From Nitrososphaerota archaeon (GTDB lineage Archaea; Thermoproteota; Nitrososphaeria; Nitrososphaerales; Nitrosopumilaceae): DNA of 40,715 nucleotides. The translations under genes and the position numbers were made by a program. The notes under the pieces are model-generated. The model worked only from the letters and a program-made list of their open reading frames with translations. It had not been told where the DNA came from and did no database searches. The stretch is taken from positions 1-40,715 of the forward strand of contig JAGWGC010000004.1 in assembly GCA_028867615.1 (NCBI GenBank), read 5' to 3'. Shown here piece after piece: positions 24,497 to 32,142 of this stretch. Each line of letters begins with the position of its first letter. The first letter of the stretch is position 1.

Positions 24497-25897
24497 TTAC
24501 TTCCCTTGTTCTAAAACTGCAAGCTGCAGTATTACTTCCTTGTAGTCCATGCCTGAAATCTCCACTTTTGTGAGCACATATGCTCCTGATACGCAAGGGG
24601 GATTCAAGGGATCAATATATGAAAAGTCGGAAGCGTTTACTTGGTCTGCCGTATATCCTACTGCCAATGGATAGCGCTCACAGGCAAGTCTTGGAATTGA
24701 TTGATCGTAAAAACCCGTAGCATTTGCAAGTGGTCTTATGGTGTAAGTTACCGTATAGTTTGTTCCTACAGGATAGTTTGCAAGATCAACCGTACTGGGT
24801 ATTGTCACAATCTTGAATGAATTGTCATAGTTTTTTCCCGGAGTTATGCTAAAAGAACCGTCGTGTTTTTCATAGTGTAGGTTACCAATGAGACCAGTTG
24901 GTTTAACATCAAGTACATGTTGGCAGTTTGGACCGTTACAATCATTGTAATTGGAAATTATAGTAAATGTGAGTTTGGCACATGCGGTAGAGTTTGTTTT
25001 CATCAAAAGAACTGGAACTGTATTAAGACTAGTATGATTTTCTGGAACGGTATAGAATTGCCCACAGTCACTTTCTGATAGACTGTTAGACTCTACATTT
25101 CTGCATGCAATATTGGGGCCAATACATGGGTGCTCAAGATCCAGTTGTTCTTGTAATGAGTTTGGCTTGTCAGCCCAACCCCTTTCAACTAATTTGGAAA
25201 CATCATCGGGTTTGACACATGCAGGAGAACCATCTTCGGATTTTAGGATCAATACAAAGTTGGTTTGACATTGAATGTTTTCTGGCATTATTCCCCACTT
25301 GAGTTGCCTCAAGGGCGACACCAATACAGGATAGTTTGAACCAGATTTTAAATCAGAGACTGAAAAGAACGTAGATGATGTGTGCATTCCATTTGAAAAT
25401 TTCTCAACTGTATAATTTCCTACTTTTGTCGGTATGAACTGCCATATGATCTGTTTCATATGAGTAGCATTTGGTTCAAAGATCAGGTGTTTTTTGTCAT
25501 CAAACGCAAATCCTGTATCACTTGTCATGTTAATTTCAACATCTATTGTTCTAGTATCAGGAGACTCTGGCCAGGCATCAGCCCGAAGCAGAATTTGATG
25601 GTTTGTAAAAAAGTTGTCAATGTTTCCCTTTGAATCAGTTAAGAATATGGGGTCAGGCGGTGGACCAGGATTTGCATAACCTGTTACCGGAACGCCGGTT
25701 TCATAATGCAGGGTAAGGTTTTTTCCATTTTGATCAGTTGTTTGTAGCGGAGTAACCCATCCTCCATTTTGAGTCCTGATTGCATTTGAAGGCATTGAAG
25801 ATGTGGAATTAGTCACATTCTGTGCAAATACCAATTGGATGCCAAAGAAAGTAGTTACAAGTACGATTGTAATCACTGAAATTTTTATGATTTGCAC
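24497..25897 (-). CDS. Secreted protein with SPLRQLKWGI module, operon 3 leader gene
   Basis: The track starts at 25915, but that ATG is only about 10 nt from the TATA box. GTG 25897 lies 27.5 nt away, the same distance as in operons led from 10994 and 32143, and begins a good signal peptide (MQIIKISVITIVLVTTFFGI). The product is 466 aa: a beta-rich N-terminal domain, the recurring module SPLRQLKWGIMPENIQC...SPACVKP...VERGWAD (residues about 200-245), and a long C-terminal domain with several Cys. Its end is distantly similar to the VGYDNQSRI module (PLAVGYTADQVNASDF). It lacks the MKTLHL cassette, as do other operon-leading genes. Function unknown; surface location inferred. Confidence 0.76.
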   Translation of the reverse strand: MQIIKISVITIVLVTTFFGIQLVFAQNVTNSTSSMPSNAIRTQNGGWVTPLQTTDQNGKNLTLHYETGVPVTGYANPGPPPDPIFLTDSKGNIDNFFTNHQILLRADAWPESPDTRTIDVEINMTSDTGFAFDDKKHLIFEPNATHMKQIIWQFIPTKVGNYTVEKFSNGMHTSSTFFSVSDLKSGSNYPVLVSPLRQLKWGIMPENIQCQTNFVLILKSEDGSPACVKPDDVSKLVERGWADKPNSLQEQLDLEHPCIGPNIACRNVESNSLSESDCGQFYTVPENHTSLNTVPVLLMKTNSTACAKLTFTIISNYNDCNGPNCQHVLDVKPTGLIGNLHYEKHDGSFSITPGKNYDNSFKIVTIPSTVDLANYPVGTNYTVTYTIRPLANATGFYDQSIPRLACERYPLAVGYTADQVNASDFSYIDPLNPPCVSGAYVLTKVEISGMDYKEVILQLAVLEQGK

Positions 25898-25921
25898 GTT
25901 AATGGTACAGTACATACATTG

Positions 25922-25943
25922 TTTAAAAAATTAGTGTAGAATT
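25922..25943 (-). promoter_or_regulatory. Operon 3 promoter with shared locus box
   Basis: Minus-strand TTCTACACTAATTTTTTAAA. The TTTAAA centre is 27.5 nt ahead of GTG 25897. This spacing is the main reason for choosing that start. Confidence 0.75.
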
Positions 25944-26037
25944 TCTCTATTTGAAAAAATAGGAGCCGAGTCTTATATGCCATTAGTTAATGTGTTCCAT
26001 GATGAGTCTTACAAGTTCCAGTACAATATTGTATTTT

Positions 26038-26565
26038 TTATCTGCACATTTTTATTAGATAAATAATTCCACCAGCGATTGTAATTATAATTCCTAAATA
26101 CAGTAATGGAAAGAAAATTGTAGGATCTACTGTGTAATAAAATCCTCCTATCGGACATAGTGGGTCAATACAAAATGGTTCTGATTGTAACTGAGGTATA
26201 CGTACTGGCATTGCAAAAAGTAAAGATGATGTCATTATACTACCAATGAAAAATATCCATTCCGGTATGAATTGTCTTGAAATTGACATTCTATTTCTAA
26301 TTGAGATGATGGTACCAGCAAGTAGGCTTGTTGTACCTGTATAGTACAACGCTTGACCAATTCCTATGTATGGTGCTTTTTGATAGAAAGGAGGACTGGG
26401 ACAACTTACACCATGACAAAATTTTGATTCTGACAGTTCTTTATGATATTGTTCTATTTCTGCGCTCGTCATTAGCATCCTTATGGAATTGAGTGTTAGA
26501 CCAAAGACAATAAAGATGATGCCGACAGAAAAAAGTATGACAAGCAATATTTGGTTTTTGTTCAC
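26038..26565 (-). CDS. Four-helix membrane protein of unknown function
   Basis: The 175-aa protein has about four hydrophobic segments (residues 5-28, 70-92, 101-120, 150-172). The two outer loops contain Cys and Pro-rich short sequences (CHGVSCPSPPFY and CIDPLCPIGGFYY) that look alike, suggesting an internal duplication of a two-helix unit. The start is GTG at 26565. The small two-helix proteins at 13565-13816 (CSKPGTNCPLEDPW) and 30423-30692 have comparable loops, so they may be half-size relatives. It lacks the MKTLHL start and is alone on its strand, upstream of operon 3 and divergent from the gene at 26758. Confidence 0.68.
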   Translation of the reverse strand: MNKNQILLVILFSVGIIFIVFGLTLNSIRMLMTSAEIEQYHKELSESKFCHGVSCPSPPFYQKAPYIGIGQALYYTGTTSLLAGTIISIRNRMSISRQFIPEWIFFIGSIMTSSLLFAMPVRIPQLQSEPFCIDPLCPIGGFYYTVDPTIFFPLLYLGIIITIAGGIIYLIKMCR

Positions 26566-26623
26566 AAACTACTTTTGCATGGTTTGAAAATAAACCTGAT
26601 GCAGGCGAAGGTTGGAAAATGGA

Positions 26624-26690
26624 TTTAGATCACGGATTGTAGTTGACTAACATTTATTCTACCAATTAGTAGGCTCAGTTTTGGGCAATT
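26624..26690 (+). repeat. Dispersed palindromic repeat, copy A
   Basis: Contains GGATTGTAGTTGACTAAC followed by CATTTATTC and TAGTAGGCTCAGTTTTG, matching copies B and C. The core is an imperfect inverted repeat TTTAG...CTAA. It lies just ahead of a locus promoter. Confidence 0.6.
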
Positions 26691-26710
26691 TGGAAAAATG
26701 TTAAGGTGGC

Positions 26711-26731
26711 AATCTACACCACTTTTTTAAA
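26711..26731 (+). promoter_or_regulatory. Promoter with shared locus box (26758 unit)
   Basis: TCTACACCACTTTTTTAAA, centred 29.5 nt before ATG 26758. The TATA flank (TAAACTAT) is identical to that at 29039. Confidence 0.78.
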
Positions 26732-26757
26732 CTATATCAGTCCAGTACGTTTCAAGC

Positions 26758-27192
26758 ATGAAAACTATGTCTGTTTTGATAATTGCAGGAATGATAATAA
26801 CATCCGCCATTATTTTTTCTTTATTTATGGTACAATCTGAAAAGCAATTCAATATCTACATTACAGGAATTCATACTGCTGCTGGATACGTATATGTTAA
26901 TGGCAACCGGGCCACACAAATTGTTGATCCAATACGTAATACATTTGGAAACTCAATTCATGTTTCTAAAGGAACTACTGTTGTGCTTCATGTTATGAAC
27001 AAAGACCAAGATACTAGTACTGTGATGGATTTCAACATTGACGGATTTAATGTACACATAAACCATCTGAGATATTCTCAATCTCAATCAGTAACTTTTC
27101 TTGCTGATAAAAAGGGAATTTTTACTTATTATTCAAACTTACATCCCGAAATGAATGGCACAATAACAATTGATCCTGTGGATATTCATTAG
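26758..27192 (+). CDS. Small cupredoxin-like protein lacking the Cys ligand
   Basis: The 144-aa product has an N-terminal anchor helix (MKTMSVLIIAGMIITSAIIF) and one cupredoxin-like domain. The C-terminal copper loop reads FTYYSNLHPEMNG; active relatives have YYC-x2-HPEMxG, so Ser replaces the ligand Cys while His and Met remain. The domain resembles the cytochrome-oxidase-II/nitrous-oxide-reductase type of cupredoxin (VVLHVMNKDQDTSTVMDFNI). It is probably an extracytoplasmic binding or structural protein, not an electron carrier. It leads a plus-strand operon: the next gene starts 3 nt after its stop. The start MKTMSV is a partial version of the cassette. Confidence 0.72.
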   Translation: MKTMSVLIIAGMIITSAIIFSLFMVQSEKQFNIYITGIHTAAGYVYVNGNRATQIVDPIRNTFGNSIHVSKGTTVVLHVMNKDQDTSTVMDFNIDGFNVHINHLRYSQSQSVTFLADKKGIFTYYSNLHPEMNGTITIDPVDIH

Positions 27193-27195
27193 ACC

Positions 27196-28611
27196 ATGAA
27201 AACTCTACATTATTGCATAATTACAATCTCGTTGATAGGAGTTAGTTTTTTTGTTAGTGAAGATGCGTATGGATGTCTTGGCAATTGTCCACCTATAACT
27301 CCGCCACCTCACTACGCTTCCTCACCAATTACAGTTCACACAAATCTTGAAAACTATTCTACTGGAGATAACATAATAATTACAGGTCATATTTTTAATC
27401 AAACCAAAGATACGCCTCTGATGATCAAGATCTTTGATCCTATACGCCAACTCCAATTTGACAAGAATGTTCCTGTTTCATCAAATGGAAATTATACTTG
27501 GACACTCTCAACAGTTGACTTTTGGTCATTTGACGCTTCAGGCAATTATACAGTGCTAGCTCAGTACGGTCAGGTCTACGCAATTACTAATTTTAATCTT
27601 AATTCCACCTTGACTCAATACCTATACGCACAAAGCCCATTATGGCAATTCCATAACGGCATGCCAGCTGAAGACGTGCACTGTCATGCGGGTTTTAGTT
27701 TGATCATCAGAAAAGAAAACTTTGCTCCGGCTTGCACGCATCCAATTACTGCAACCAATCTTATTCTTAGCGGCTGGGCTCTTGGAACACCTCCGATAAA
27801 ACTTTTCATTAATAGTATTGACATGAGCGGATTACGACAAAACTATACGGTTGGTCAACCCATTGATGCCACAGTAAATTATGCAGGATATTGGAGTAGG
27901 GCATGGGAGCCAGACGTAAAGATTTTTGATGCAAATGATACTCAAATCTGGTTTAATTGTCTAAGATGTATTACAAATAATGTCATACTTGGAGGAGGAC
28001 CATCAATTCCATCATATGGTAATTTTACTTATCATGTACAGGATTACAATGGACGCCTTCCAATAATCAATAAAACAGGAACCTACACAATGGTTGCATC
28101 GCTTGACAATAAAACAGCAAGTGCCGAGATTATTGTAGTAAAACCATCGATGCTACCTGCATCATTTGAGCCATGTGACACTCCTTATCCTCAATCAAAT
28201 ACAGGTGTAGCAGTATTGTACATGTCACCTAATTCAACAGGGAAAATTTGTGCGACATATCACAATCCAGATTCTCCTACGCAATCTAACATCAGTGTTT
28301 TTATCGCAAAAGATATGCAACAGCAAGCAAGCGAAATCACTACCTCTGCATCTCCTGATATTGTTCCAACGGGAAACAGTACAATAGTGTATACCATTAA
28401 AACTGGAAGTCAAGCAGGATTCTATGGCATATCCTTTTTTTGTAATAGTGTTCCATTTGTAGTGGGTTATGACAATCAATCAAGAATAATTTTGGATGAT
28501 TTTCCATGGCTATATAAAAATGACATATGTCTTTCCCAGACCAATGTGTTTCAAATCACGGGTTTGAGTGGAATTCATGTAAAATATGTGACTGAGGCAC
28601 ATCGTGGTTAA
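27196..28611 (+). CDS. Multi-module secreted protein, MKTLHY start
   Basis: The 471-aa protein has a signal peptide ending near EDAYGC. Residues about 45-125 form an Ig-like domain (TVHTNLENYSTGDNIIITGH). The recurring module is at about 150-200 (SPLWQFHNGMPAEDVHC...APACTHP...ILSGWALG). A second Ig-like domain (about 205-315) and the C-terminal module ICATYHN...VGYDNQSRIILDDFPW (about 335-465) follow. It is clearly related in layout to 18844-21114 and to the restored 618-aa gene, but lies on the other strand. It is the second cistron of the 26758 operon, 3 nt after the cupredoxin-like gene. The start DNA is ATGAAAACTCTACATTAT. Confidence 0.77.
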   Translation: MKTLHYCIITISLIGVSFFVSEDAYGCLGNCPPITPPPHYASSPITVHTNLENYSTGDNIIITGHIFNQTKDTPLMIKIFDPIRQLQFDKNVPVSSNGNYTWTLSTVDFWSFDASGNYTVLAQYGQVYAITNFNLNSTLTQYLYAQSPLWQFHNGMPAEDVHCHAGFSLIIRKENFAPACTHPITATNLILSGWALGTPPIKLFINSIDMSGLRQNYTVGQPIDATVNYAGYWSRAWEPDVKIFDANDTQIWFNCLRCITNNVILGGGPSIPSYGNFTYHVQDYNGRLPIINKTGTYTMVASLDNKTASAEIIVVKPSMLPASFEPCDTPYPQSNTGVAVLYMSPNSTGKICATYHNPDSPTQSNISVFIAKDMQQQASEITTSASPDIVPTGNSTIVYTIKTGSQAGFYGISFFCNSVPFVVGYDNQSRIILDDFPWLYKNDICLSQTNVFQITGLSGIHVKYVTEAHRG

Positions 28612-28631
28612 TAGCAATGACTGGATTTGAA

Positions 28632-28679
28632 ATGAAAACTTTACAGGTCTTAACAATTCTCATTGGGACTGTATCATGA
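28632..28679 (+). CDS. Orphan MKTL mini-ORF coupled to next gene
   Basis: This is a 15-codon ORF, MKTLQVLTILIGTVS, too short for the ORF track. It begins with the cassette variant ATGAAAACTTTACAGGTC and its TGA overlaps the next ATG (28676) as ATGA, exactly like the coupled genes. It is either a decayed cassette gene reduced to part of its signal peptide, or a short upstream ORF that drives translation of the next gene. Confidence 0.45.
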   Translation: MKTLQVLTILIGTVS

Positions 28680-28915
28680 TTTCAATTGAAAAAATTGTTT
28701 TCATAATTGGTTTTATGACTATTATGTTTGGTATGATCGTGGTAGTGAGTTCAACGTCAGTATTTGGAAGTTATGCTTTATGGTATGTAGGACAAAATAT
28801 GCCTGATAGAAACTTGGCACCACAGCAAATTTTGTTACTTGTTGGAATCAGCATCCTTATTGGCGGTTTTTATATGGTCGTTAAAAGTAAATTTACGCTG
28901 TCTGCTAAATTATAA
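28676..28915 (+). CDS. Small two-helix membrane protein
   Basis: The 79-aa product has hydrophobic helices near residues 6-28 and 52-72 and a short outer loop (SYALWYVGQNMPDRNLAPQQ), with a basic tail. It resembles the small membrane proteins ending or near the end of operons 1 and 2 in size and layout, but lacks its own MKTLHL start. It is instead preceded by, and overlapped with, the 15-codon mini-ORF that carries the cassette. It is probably the last gene of the 26758 operon. Function unknown. Confidence 0.62.
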   Translation: MISIEKIVFIIGFMTIMFGMIVVVSSTSVFGSYALWYVGQNMPDRNLAPQQILLLVGISILIGGFYMVVKSKFTLSAKL

Positions 28916-29017
28916 CTCATGTAAATGATCTTATGTAGTTATAAAAAAGTTGGTATTGAATACAACACTCCCAGTGACACCTTGTGATCGTTAAAAATTT
29001 TTTTAAAAAACGCATGA

Positions 29018-29039
29018 ATTCTACACCACTTTTTTAAAC
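29018..29039 (+). promoter_or_regulatory. Promoter with shared locus box (29066 unit)
   Basis: TTCTACACCACTTTTTTAAA, centred 29.5 nt before ATG 29066, same spacing as the 26758 promoter. The 11-nt AATTCTACACC reappears inside the first codons of the gene (ATGAAAATTCTACACCTC). Confidence 0.78.
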
Positions 29040-29065
29040 TATGGTATCCAGCACATGTAAAGTGC

Positions 29066-29668
29066 ATGAAAATTCTACACCTCTCATTAATCACAGTTTT
29101 ACTTTTGACACTTGCTCCCATGTTAAATGCTTCGGGATATGGAATTGGACCCACAGTAACAGTCCAGTTGCAAGAGTCTCCACTAAAACAATTCAAATCA
29201 GGTGTTGTCACACAAAACATAGCATGCAAGGAGGGATTCGTACTTGCAATAAAAAAACAAGGACATCAGCCAGCATGTGTAGATCCTGACACTGTACCAA
29301 AACTTGTACTTAGAGGATGGTCAGAAAATCCATTAGATAATTTACTTTTAAAATATGGAAACCAAACACAAGCAAACCTTGTTTTCTATGACATACTAAA
29401 TGAGCCAAAAATAAGGGATTGGTCCATGAAAGGATGGAGATTTAGTGATTATAGCTATGCATCAAATGGTGAAACTGGCCAATCTTCTGCTACAATACAT
29501 CTCTACTTGCCTTCTAACATTGGAAAACATGAATGTGAAAATGGCTCATATGGATTTGTAGTAATCAATCTAAAACCAGTTGAAATTGAGCATAACTATA
29601 CAGAGGTAGGCTGTGAGATAGTTACAACTACTGCCACAAGTGTGGATCCTGAATCAAATGGACGATAA
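29066..29668 (+). CDS. Secreted SPLKQFKSGV-module protein, MKILHL start
   Basis: The 200-aa protein has a signal peptide (end near MLNASGYG). The recurring module comes almost at once (SPLKQFKSGVVTQNIAC...QPACVDP...VLRGWSEN, residues about 33-85). The C-terminal domain (IHLYLPSNIGKHEC...VGCEIV...SVDPESN) resembles a segment of the secreted protein at 3131-4372. It may be the simplest carrier of the module. The ATG is about 29 nt after the TATA box, so the gene is leaderless. It is the first gene of a two-gene unit and the one clear case in which an operon leader carries the cassette. Confidence 0.77.
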   Translation: MKILHLSLITVLLLTLAPMLNASGYGIGPTVTVQLQESPLKQFKSGVVTQNIACKEGFVLAIKKQGHQPACVDPDTVPKLVLRGWSENPLDNLLLKYGNQTQANLVFYDILNEPKIRDWSMKGWRFSDYSYASNGETGQSSATIHLYLPSNIGKHECENGSYGFVVINLKPVEIEHNYTEVGCEIVTTTATSVDPESNGR

Positions 29669-29678
29669 GTATTAGAAA

Positions 29679-30305
29679 ATGAAAACTCTACATCTTTCAA
29701 TCATTGTTGGAATGGGAATTACTTTGCTTGTTATTGGAAATTCCAACTTATCATTTGCACAAGAAGGTGGACTTGATCTAGGTGGTTCAAAGTCGTATAC
29801 TATCTATAGTCCATTACAACAATTCAAATCAGGAATAATGGCAGAAGCTGTAAAATGTTCTACGGACTATACTCTCGTAATAAAATCTGAAGATAATTCT
29901 CCAGCTTGTGTAAAACATGATACTGCTCAAAAATTGATTGAACGAGGATGGGCATTGAACTATGTAAATATAGTTGGCAAGGAATCAATTAACTTATCAG
30001 CATATCAAGGAGTCTCTAATGAGGCTTTTTACAACAATGGAACAGTGGTCTCAAATTTTACTATTGACGTGAATATAAAAAATTTCACGCCATCAAATAC
30101 TTTACTTGCTTTACAGGTCTACCATAATGATGGAAGTATATACAAAACAATAAGCGTGCCTTCAGATACGATACAACTAGACGGTTTTTACAAATATGAT
30201 CTAATTGCCGTATTGGATAAAAATCATCCAGTACCATTCAAAATTATTGCAACTTACAATAACGAAACTGCTATGACATATGCTCCCGTCTTTGCTCATC
30301 CTTAG
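29679..30305 (+). CDS. Secreted SPLQQFKSGI-module protein, MKTLHL start
   Basis: The 208-aa protein has a signal peptide (end near NLSFAQE). The module SPLQQFKSGIMAEAVKC...SPACVKH...IERGWALN spans residues about 42-95; it is followed by a beta-sandwich domain (FTIDVNIKNFTPSNTLLALQ...FKIIATYNNETAMTYAPVF). It begins 10 nt after the preceding stop with a perfect cassette, ATGAAAACTCTACATCTT. The two consecutive genes 29066 and 29679 probably arose by duplication and then diverged outside the module. Role unknown; exposed at the cell surface or released. Confidence 0.77.
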   Translation: MKTLHLSIIVGMGITLLVIGNSNLSFAQEGGLDLGGSKSYTIYSPLQQFKSGIMAEAVKCSTDYTLVIKSEDNSPACVKHDTAQKLIERGWALNYVNIVGKESINLSAYQGVSNEAFYNNGTVVSNFTIDVNIKNFTPSNTLLALQVYHNDGSIYKTISVPSDTIQLDGFYKYDLIAVLDKNHPVPFKIIATYNNETAMTYAPVFAHP

Positions 30306-30307
30306 AA

Positions 30308-30355
30308 ATGAAAACTTCGCCTGTTTCCAAATATCTTATGCCAATTTGTGTTTAG
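30308..30355 (+). CDS. Degenerate cassette mini-ORF
   Basis: ATGAAAACTTCGCCTGTT opens 15 codons (MKTSPVSKYLMPICV), 2 nt after the stop at 30305, at the position where a third operon gene would start. The hydrophobic helix is absent. It overlaps the first bases of repeat copy B. It is likely a remnant of a lost gene, and is listed because its position follows the operon pattern. Confidence 0.3.
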   Translation: MKTSPVSKYLMPICV

Positions 30356-30420
30356 ACCGCTGTATCGCAGTTGGCTAAAACATTTGTTCGAGTACCATTA
30401 GTAGGCTAAAACTGCGAAAG
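30351..30420 (+). repeat. Dispersed palindromic repeat, copy B
   Basis: TTTAGACCGCTGTATCGCAG then TTGGCTAAAACATTTGTTCG; it continues with GTAGGCTAAAACTG as in copies A and C. The arms TTTAG and CTAAA pair around a CTG/CAG core. Confidence 0.62.
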
Positions 30421-30422
30421 AA

Positions 30423-30692
30423 TTATTTTCTTGAAAATGGAATAAATGATTTCTCTTTTAGCCCAAAAATTAGAGTCGGTATTCCAACTATGGCCATACA
30501 AATAGAAGTCGAGAGAGATAATAGCATATTTGAATAATTAGCAGAGCACTCATGAGATGTAAAAGGTTGAGTGTAATCTATCTGACAAGTCGGAATTATC
30601 ATGTGAAAAACCATCAAATTATTCTGTGGTATGGATAAAATCGATCCAAAAATAATCATTCCAATCCCTAATACAATCTTCAATTTCTCCAT
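30423..30692 (-). CDS. Small two-helix membrane protein with outer Cys loop
   Basis: The 89-aa product has helices near residues 4-28 and 55-78. The loop between them has two Cys (IPTCQIDYTQPFTSHECSAN), reminiscent of half of the four-helix protein 26038-26565. It carries no MKTLHL start and lies alone on the minus strand between two plus units. Function unknown. Confidence 0.55.
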   Translation of the reverse strand: MEKLKIVLGIGMIIFGSILSIPQNNLMVFHMIIPTCQIDYTQPFTSHECSANYSNMLLSLSTSICMAIVGIPTLIFGLKEKSFIPFSRK

Positions 30693-30746
30693 AAATAACT
30701 AAAACGATTTATGATAATTAGGTTTGTGGAACAATCTTACAGTGGG

Positions 30747-30767
30747 AATCTACGCCAGTCTTTTAAA
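30747..30767 (+). promoter_or_regulatory. Promoter with shared locus box (30790 unit)
   Basis: TCTACGCCAGTCTTTTAAA; the centre of TTTAAA is 25.5 nt before ATG 30790, consistent with a leaderless mRNA. Confidence 0.77.
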
Positions 30768-30789
30768 TTGCCAAATAAGATTTTAATTC

Positions 30790-31938
30790 ATGAGAATTAG
30801 GTGGTGGTTTGTTTCAATGGGAATCACTGTTGGATTAGTACTTGCAGGCATGTTGTATCTTGGAAATTTCCTTTGTTTGCCAGTAGAGGATAATCCTTGT
30901 ATTTCATTCCTTGGAGGATCTGAAACTATGACACAGGCATCATCAAAATCTGGCTTGACATTATCTGATAATGGTTCTGATTACGTAGTTGTAAATCCTG
31001 ATACCAATCGCATCTATGTTGCAAACAGGATCTCTCATACCATTTCAGTCCTAGATGGAAACACTAACGCAAGGATTGCAGACATACCCACCAACGGTAT
31101 GCCAATATGGATGGCTATCAATCCACATACAAACAGAATCTACGTAACTGAAAATGTCATACCTGATAACAAACATAACGATGCAATCTTGGTCATCGAT
31201 GGTACAAACAATGATAAAATTGCCGAAATACCTTCATTGATTGATTCTCAAATAGCAATAAATCAAAAAACAAACCTAGTCTATGTTATTGGATATGAAA
31301 ACATCACCGGAGTAAACCCAAATGGTATGCTGTATGTTATGGATGGTAATAACTATACCAAGATATCTCAATTACAAATCAACATGAATCCCTTTGGAAT
31401 ATCTGTAGACCCAGATACAAATCGTATCTACATATTGAATAGAAATCCTCACCCTGTAAATTCTATATGGCAAAACAGTACTGTATCTGTACTAGATGGT
31501 AGCAATTACACAAAAATATCAGAGATAGAGGTTGGACTTGATCCTCATGGAATAGATATCAACCCCATTACACATCGTGTCTATGTTACAAACTATAGAG
31601 GCGGGACAGTCTCTGTGATTGATGGGATTGGCAACAAAATCGTAGGTCAACCAATCTCTCTTGCCCCTGGCATAGAACTCATGGCAGTCAATCCGATTAC
31701 AAACAAGATCTATGTTGCAGACGGATTAAATGGAACAGTATATGTTATTGATGGGAACACTGATACAAAAATCAAAGAGATACATCCTTTGTGGGGTTGG
31801 AGTGTAGCTGTAAATCCAATCACTAACAGGATATATGTGCCAAACTACGTCTTTAACAATGTCGCAGTTGCAGACGAAAAATCACATAATATAACATCGG
31901 TTATTCAACTGGGTCCATATCCTAAGAATATTAAATGA
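30790..31938 (+). CDS. YVTN-type beta-propeller surface protein
   Basis: The 382-aa protein has an N-terminal anchor helix (MRIRWWFVSMGITVGLVLAG) and about seven repeats of roughly 45 residues with the YVTN/YncE pattern: NPDTNRIYVANRISHTISVLDG, NPHTNRIYVTENV, NQKTNLVYVIG, DPDTNRIYILNR, NPITHRVYVTNYRGGTVSVIDG, NPITNKIYVADGLNGTVYVIDG, NPITNRIYVPNYV. These fold as a seven-bladed propeller found in archaeal surface-layer proteins. A binding or structural role is likely; no active site is expected. It appears monocistronic and has the locus promoter but not the MKTLHL cassette, as usual for first genes. Confidence 0.85.
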   Translation: MRIRWWFVSMGITVGLVLAGMLYLGNFLCLPVEDNPCISFLGGSETMTQASSKSGLTLSDNGSDYVVVNPDTNRIYVANRISHTISVLDGNTNARIADIPTNGMPIWMAINPHTNRIYVTENVIPDNKHNDAILVIDGTNNDKIAEIPSLIDSQIAINQKTNLVYVIGYENITGVNPNGMLYVMDGNNYTKISQLQINMNPFGISVDPDTNRIYILNRNPHPVNSIWQNSTVSVLDGSNYTKISEIEVGLDPHGIDINPITHRVYVTNYRGGTVSVIDGIGNKIVGQPISLAPGIELMAVNPITNKIYVADGLNGTVYVIDGNTDTKIKEIHPLWGWSVAVNPITNRIYVPNYVFNNVAVADEKSHNITSVIQLGPYPKNIK

Positions 31939-32024
31939 TTTGTTGCCATCAGTTAATGTTAATTAAAATGCAAATAATGATTAAACTACACTTGATTCTA
32001 CTCATATTCTAAATATGATCTATG

Positions 32025-32085
32025 TTTAGATTACTGTATTGCAGTTGACTAAACATTTGTTCGAGTAGGCTCAATTCTGAAAGGA
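32025..32085 (+). repeat. Dispersed palindromic repeat, copy C
   Basis: TTTAGATTACTGTATTGCAG then TTGACTAAACATTTGTTCGA, continuing GTAGGCTCAATTCTG. It ends 12 nt before a locus promoter box. Confidence 0.65.
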
Positions 32086-32097
32086 TCTTACTGAGAT

Positions 32098-32118
32098 AAT
32101 CTACGTCAGTTTTTTAAA
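32098..32118 (+). promoter_or_regulatory. Promoter with shared locus box (32143 unit)
   Basis: TCTACGTCAGTTTTTTAAA; TTTAAA is centred 27.5 nt before ATG 32143. Confidence 0.78.
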
Positions 32119-32142
32119 TGATACTTGTACCTTTATCTCAAA

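Noticed and set aside
24497-25915. ATG 25915 as start of the operon 3 leader
   Set aside because: It would begin about 10 nt from the TATA box, ahead of any possible transcript start; GTG 25897 matches the spacing seen elsewhere.
26624-32085. Repeat tails with TTGTTCGAGTA as tRNA T-loops
   Set aside because: The flanking bases do not pair as a T-stem and there is no acceptor or anticodon arm.
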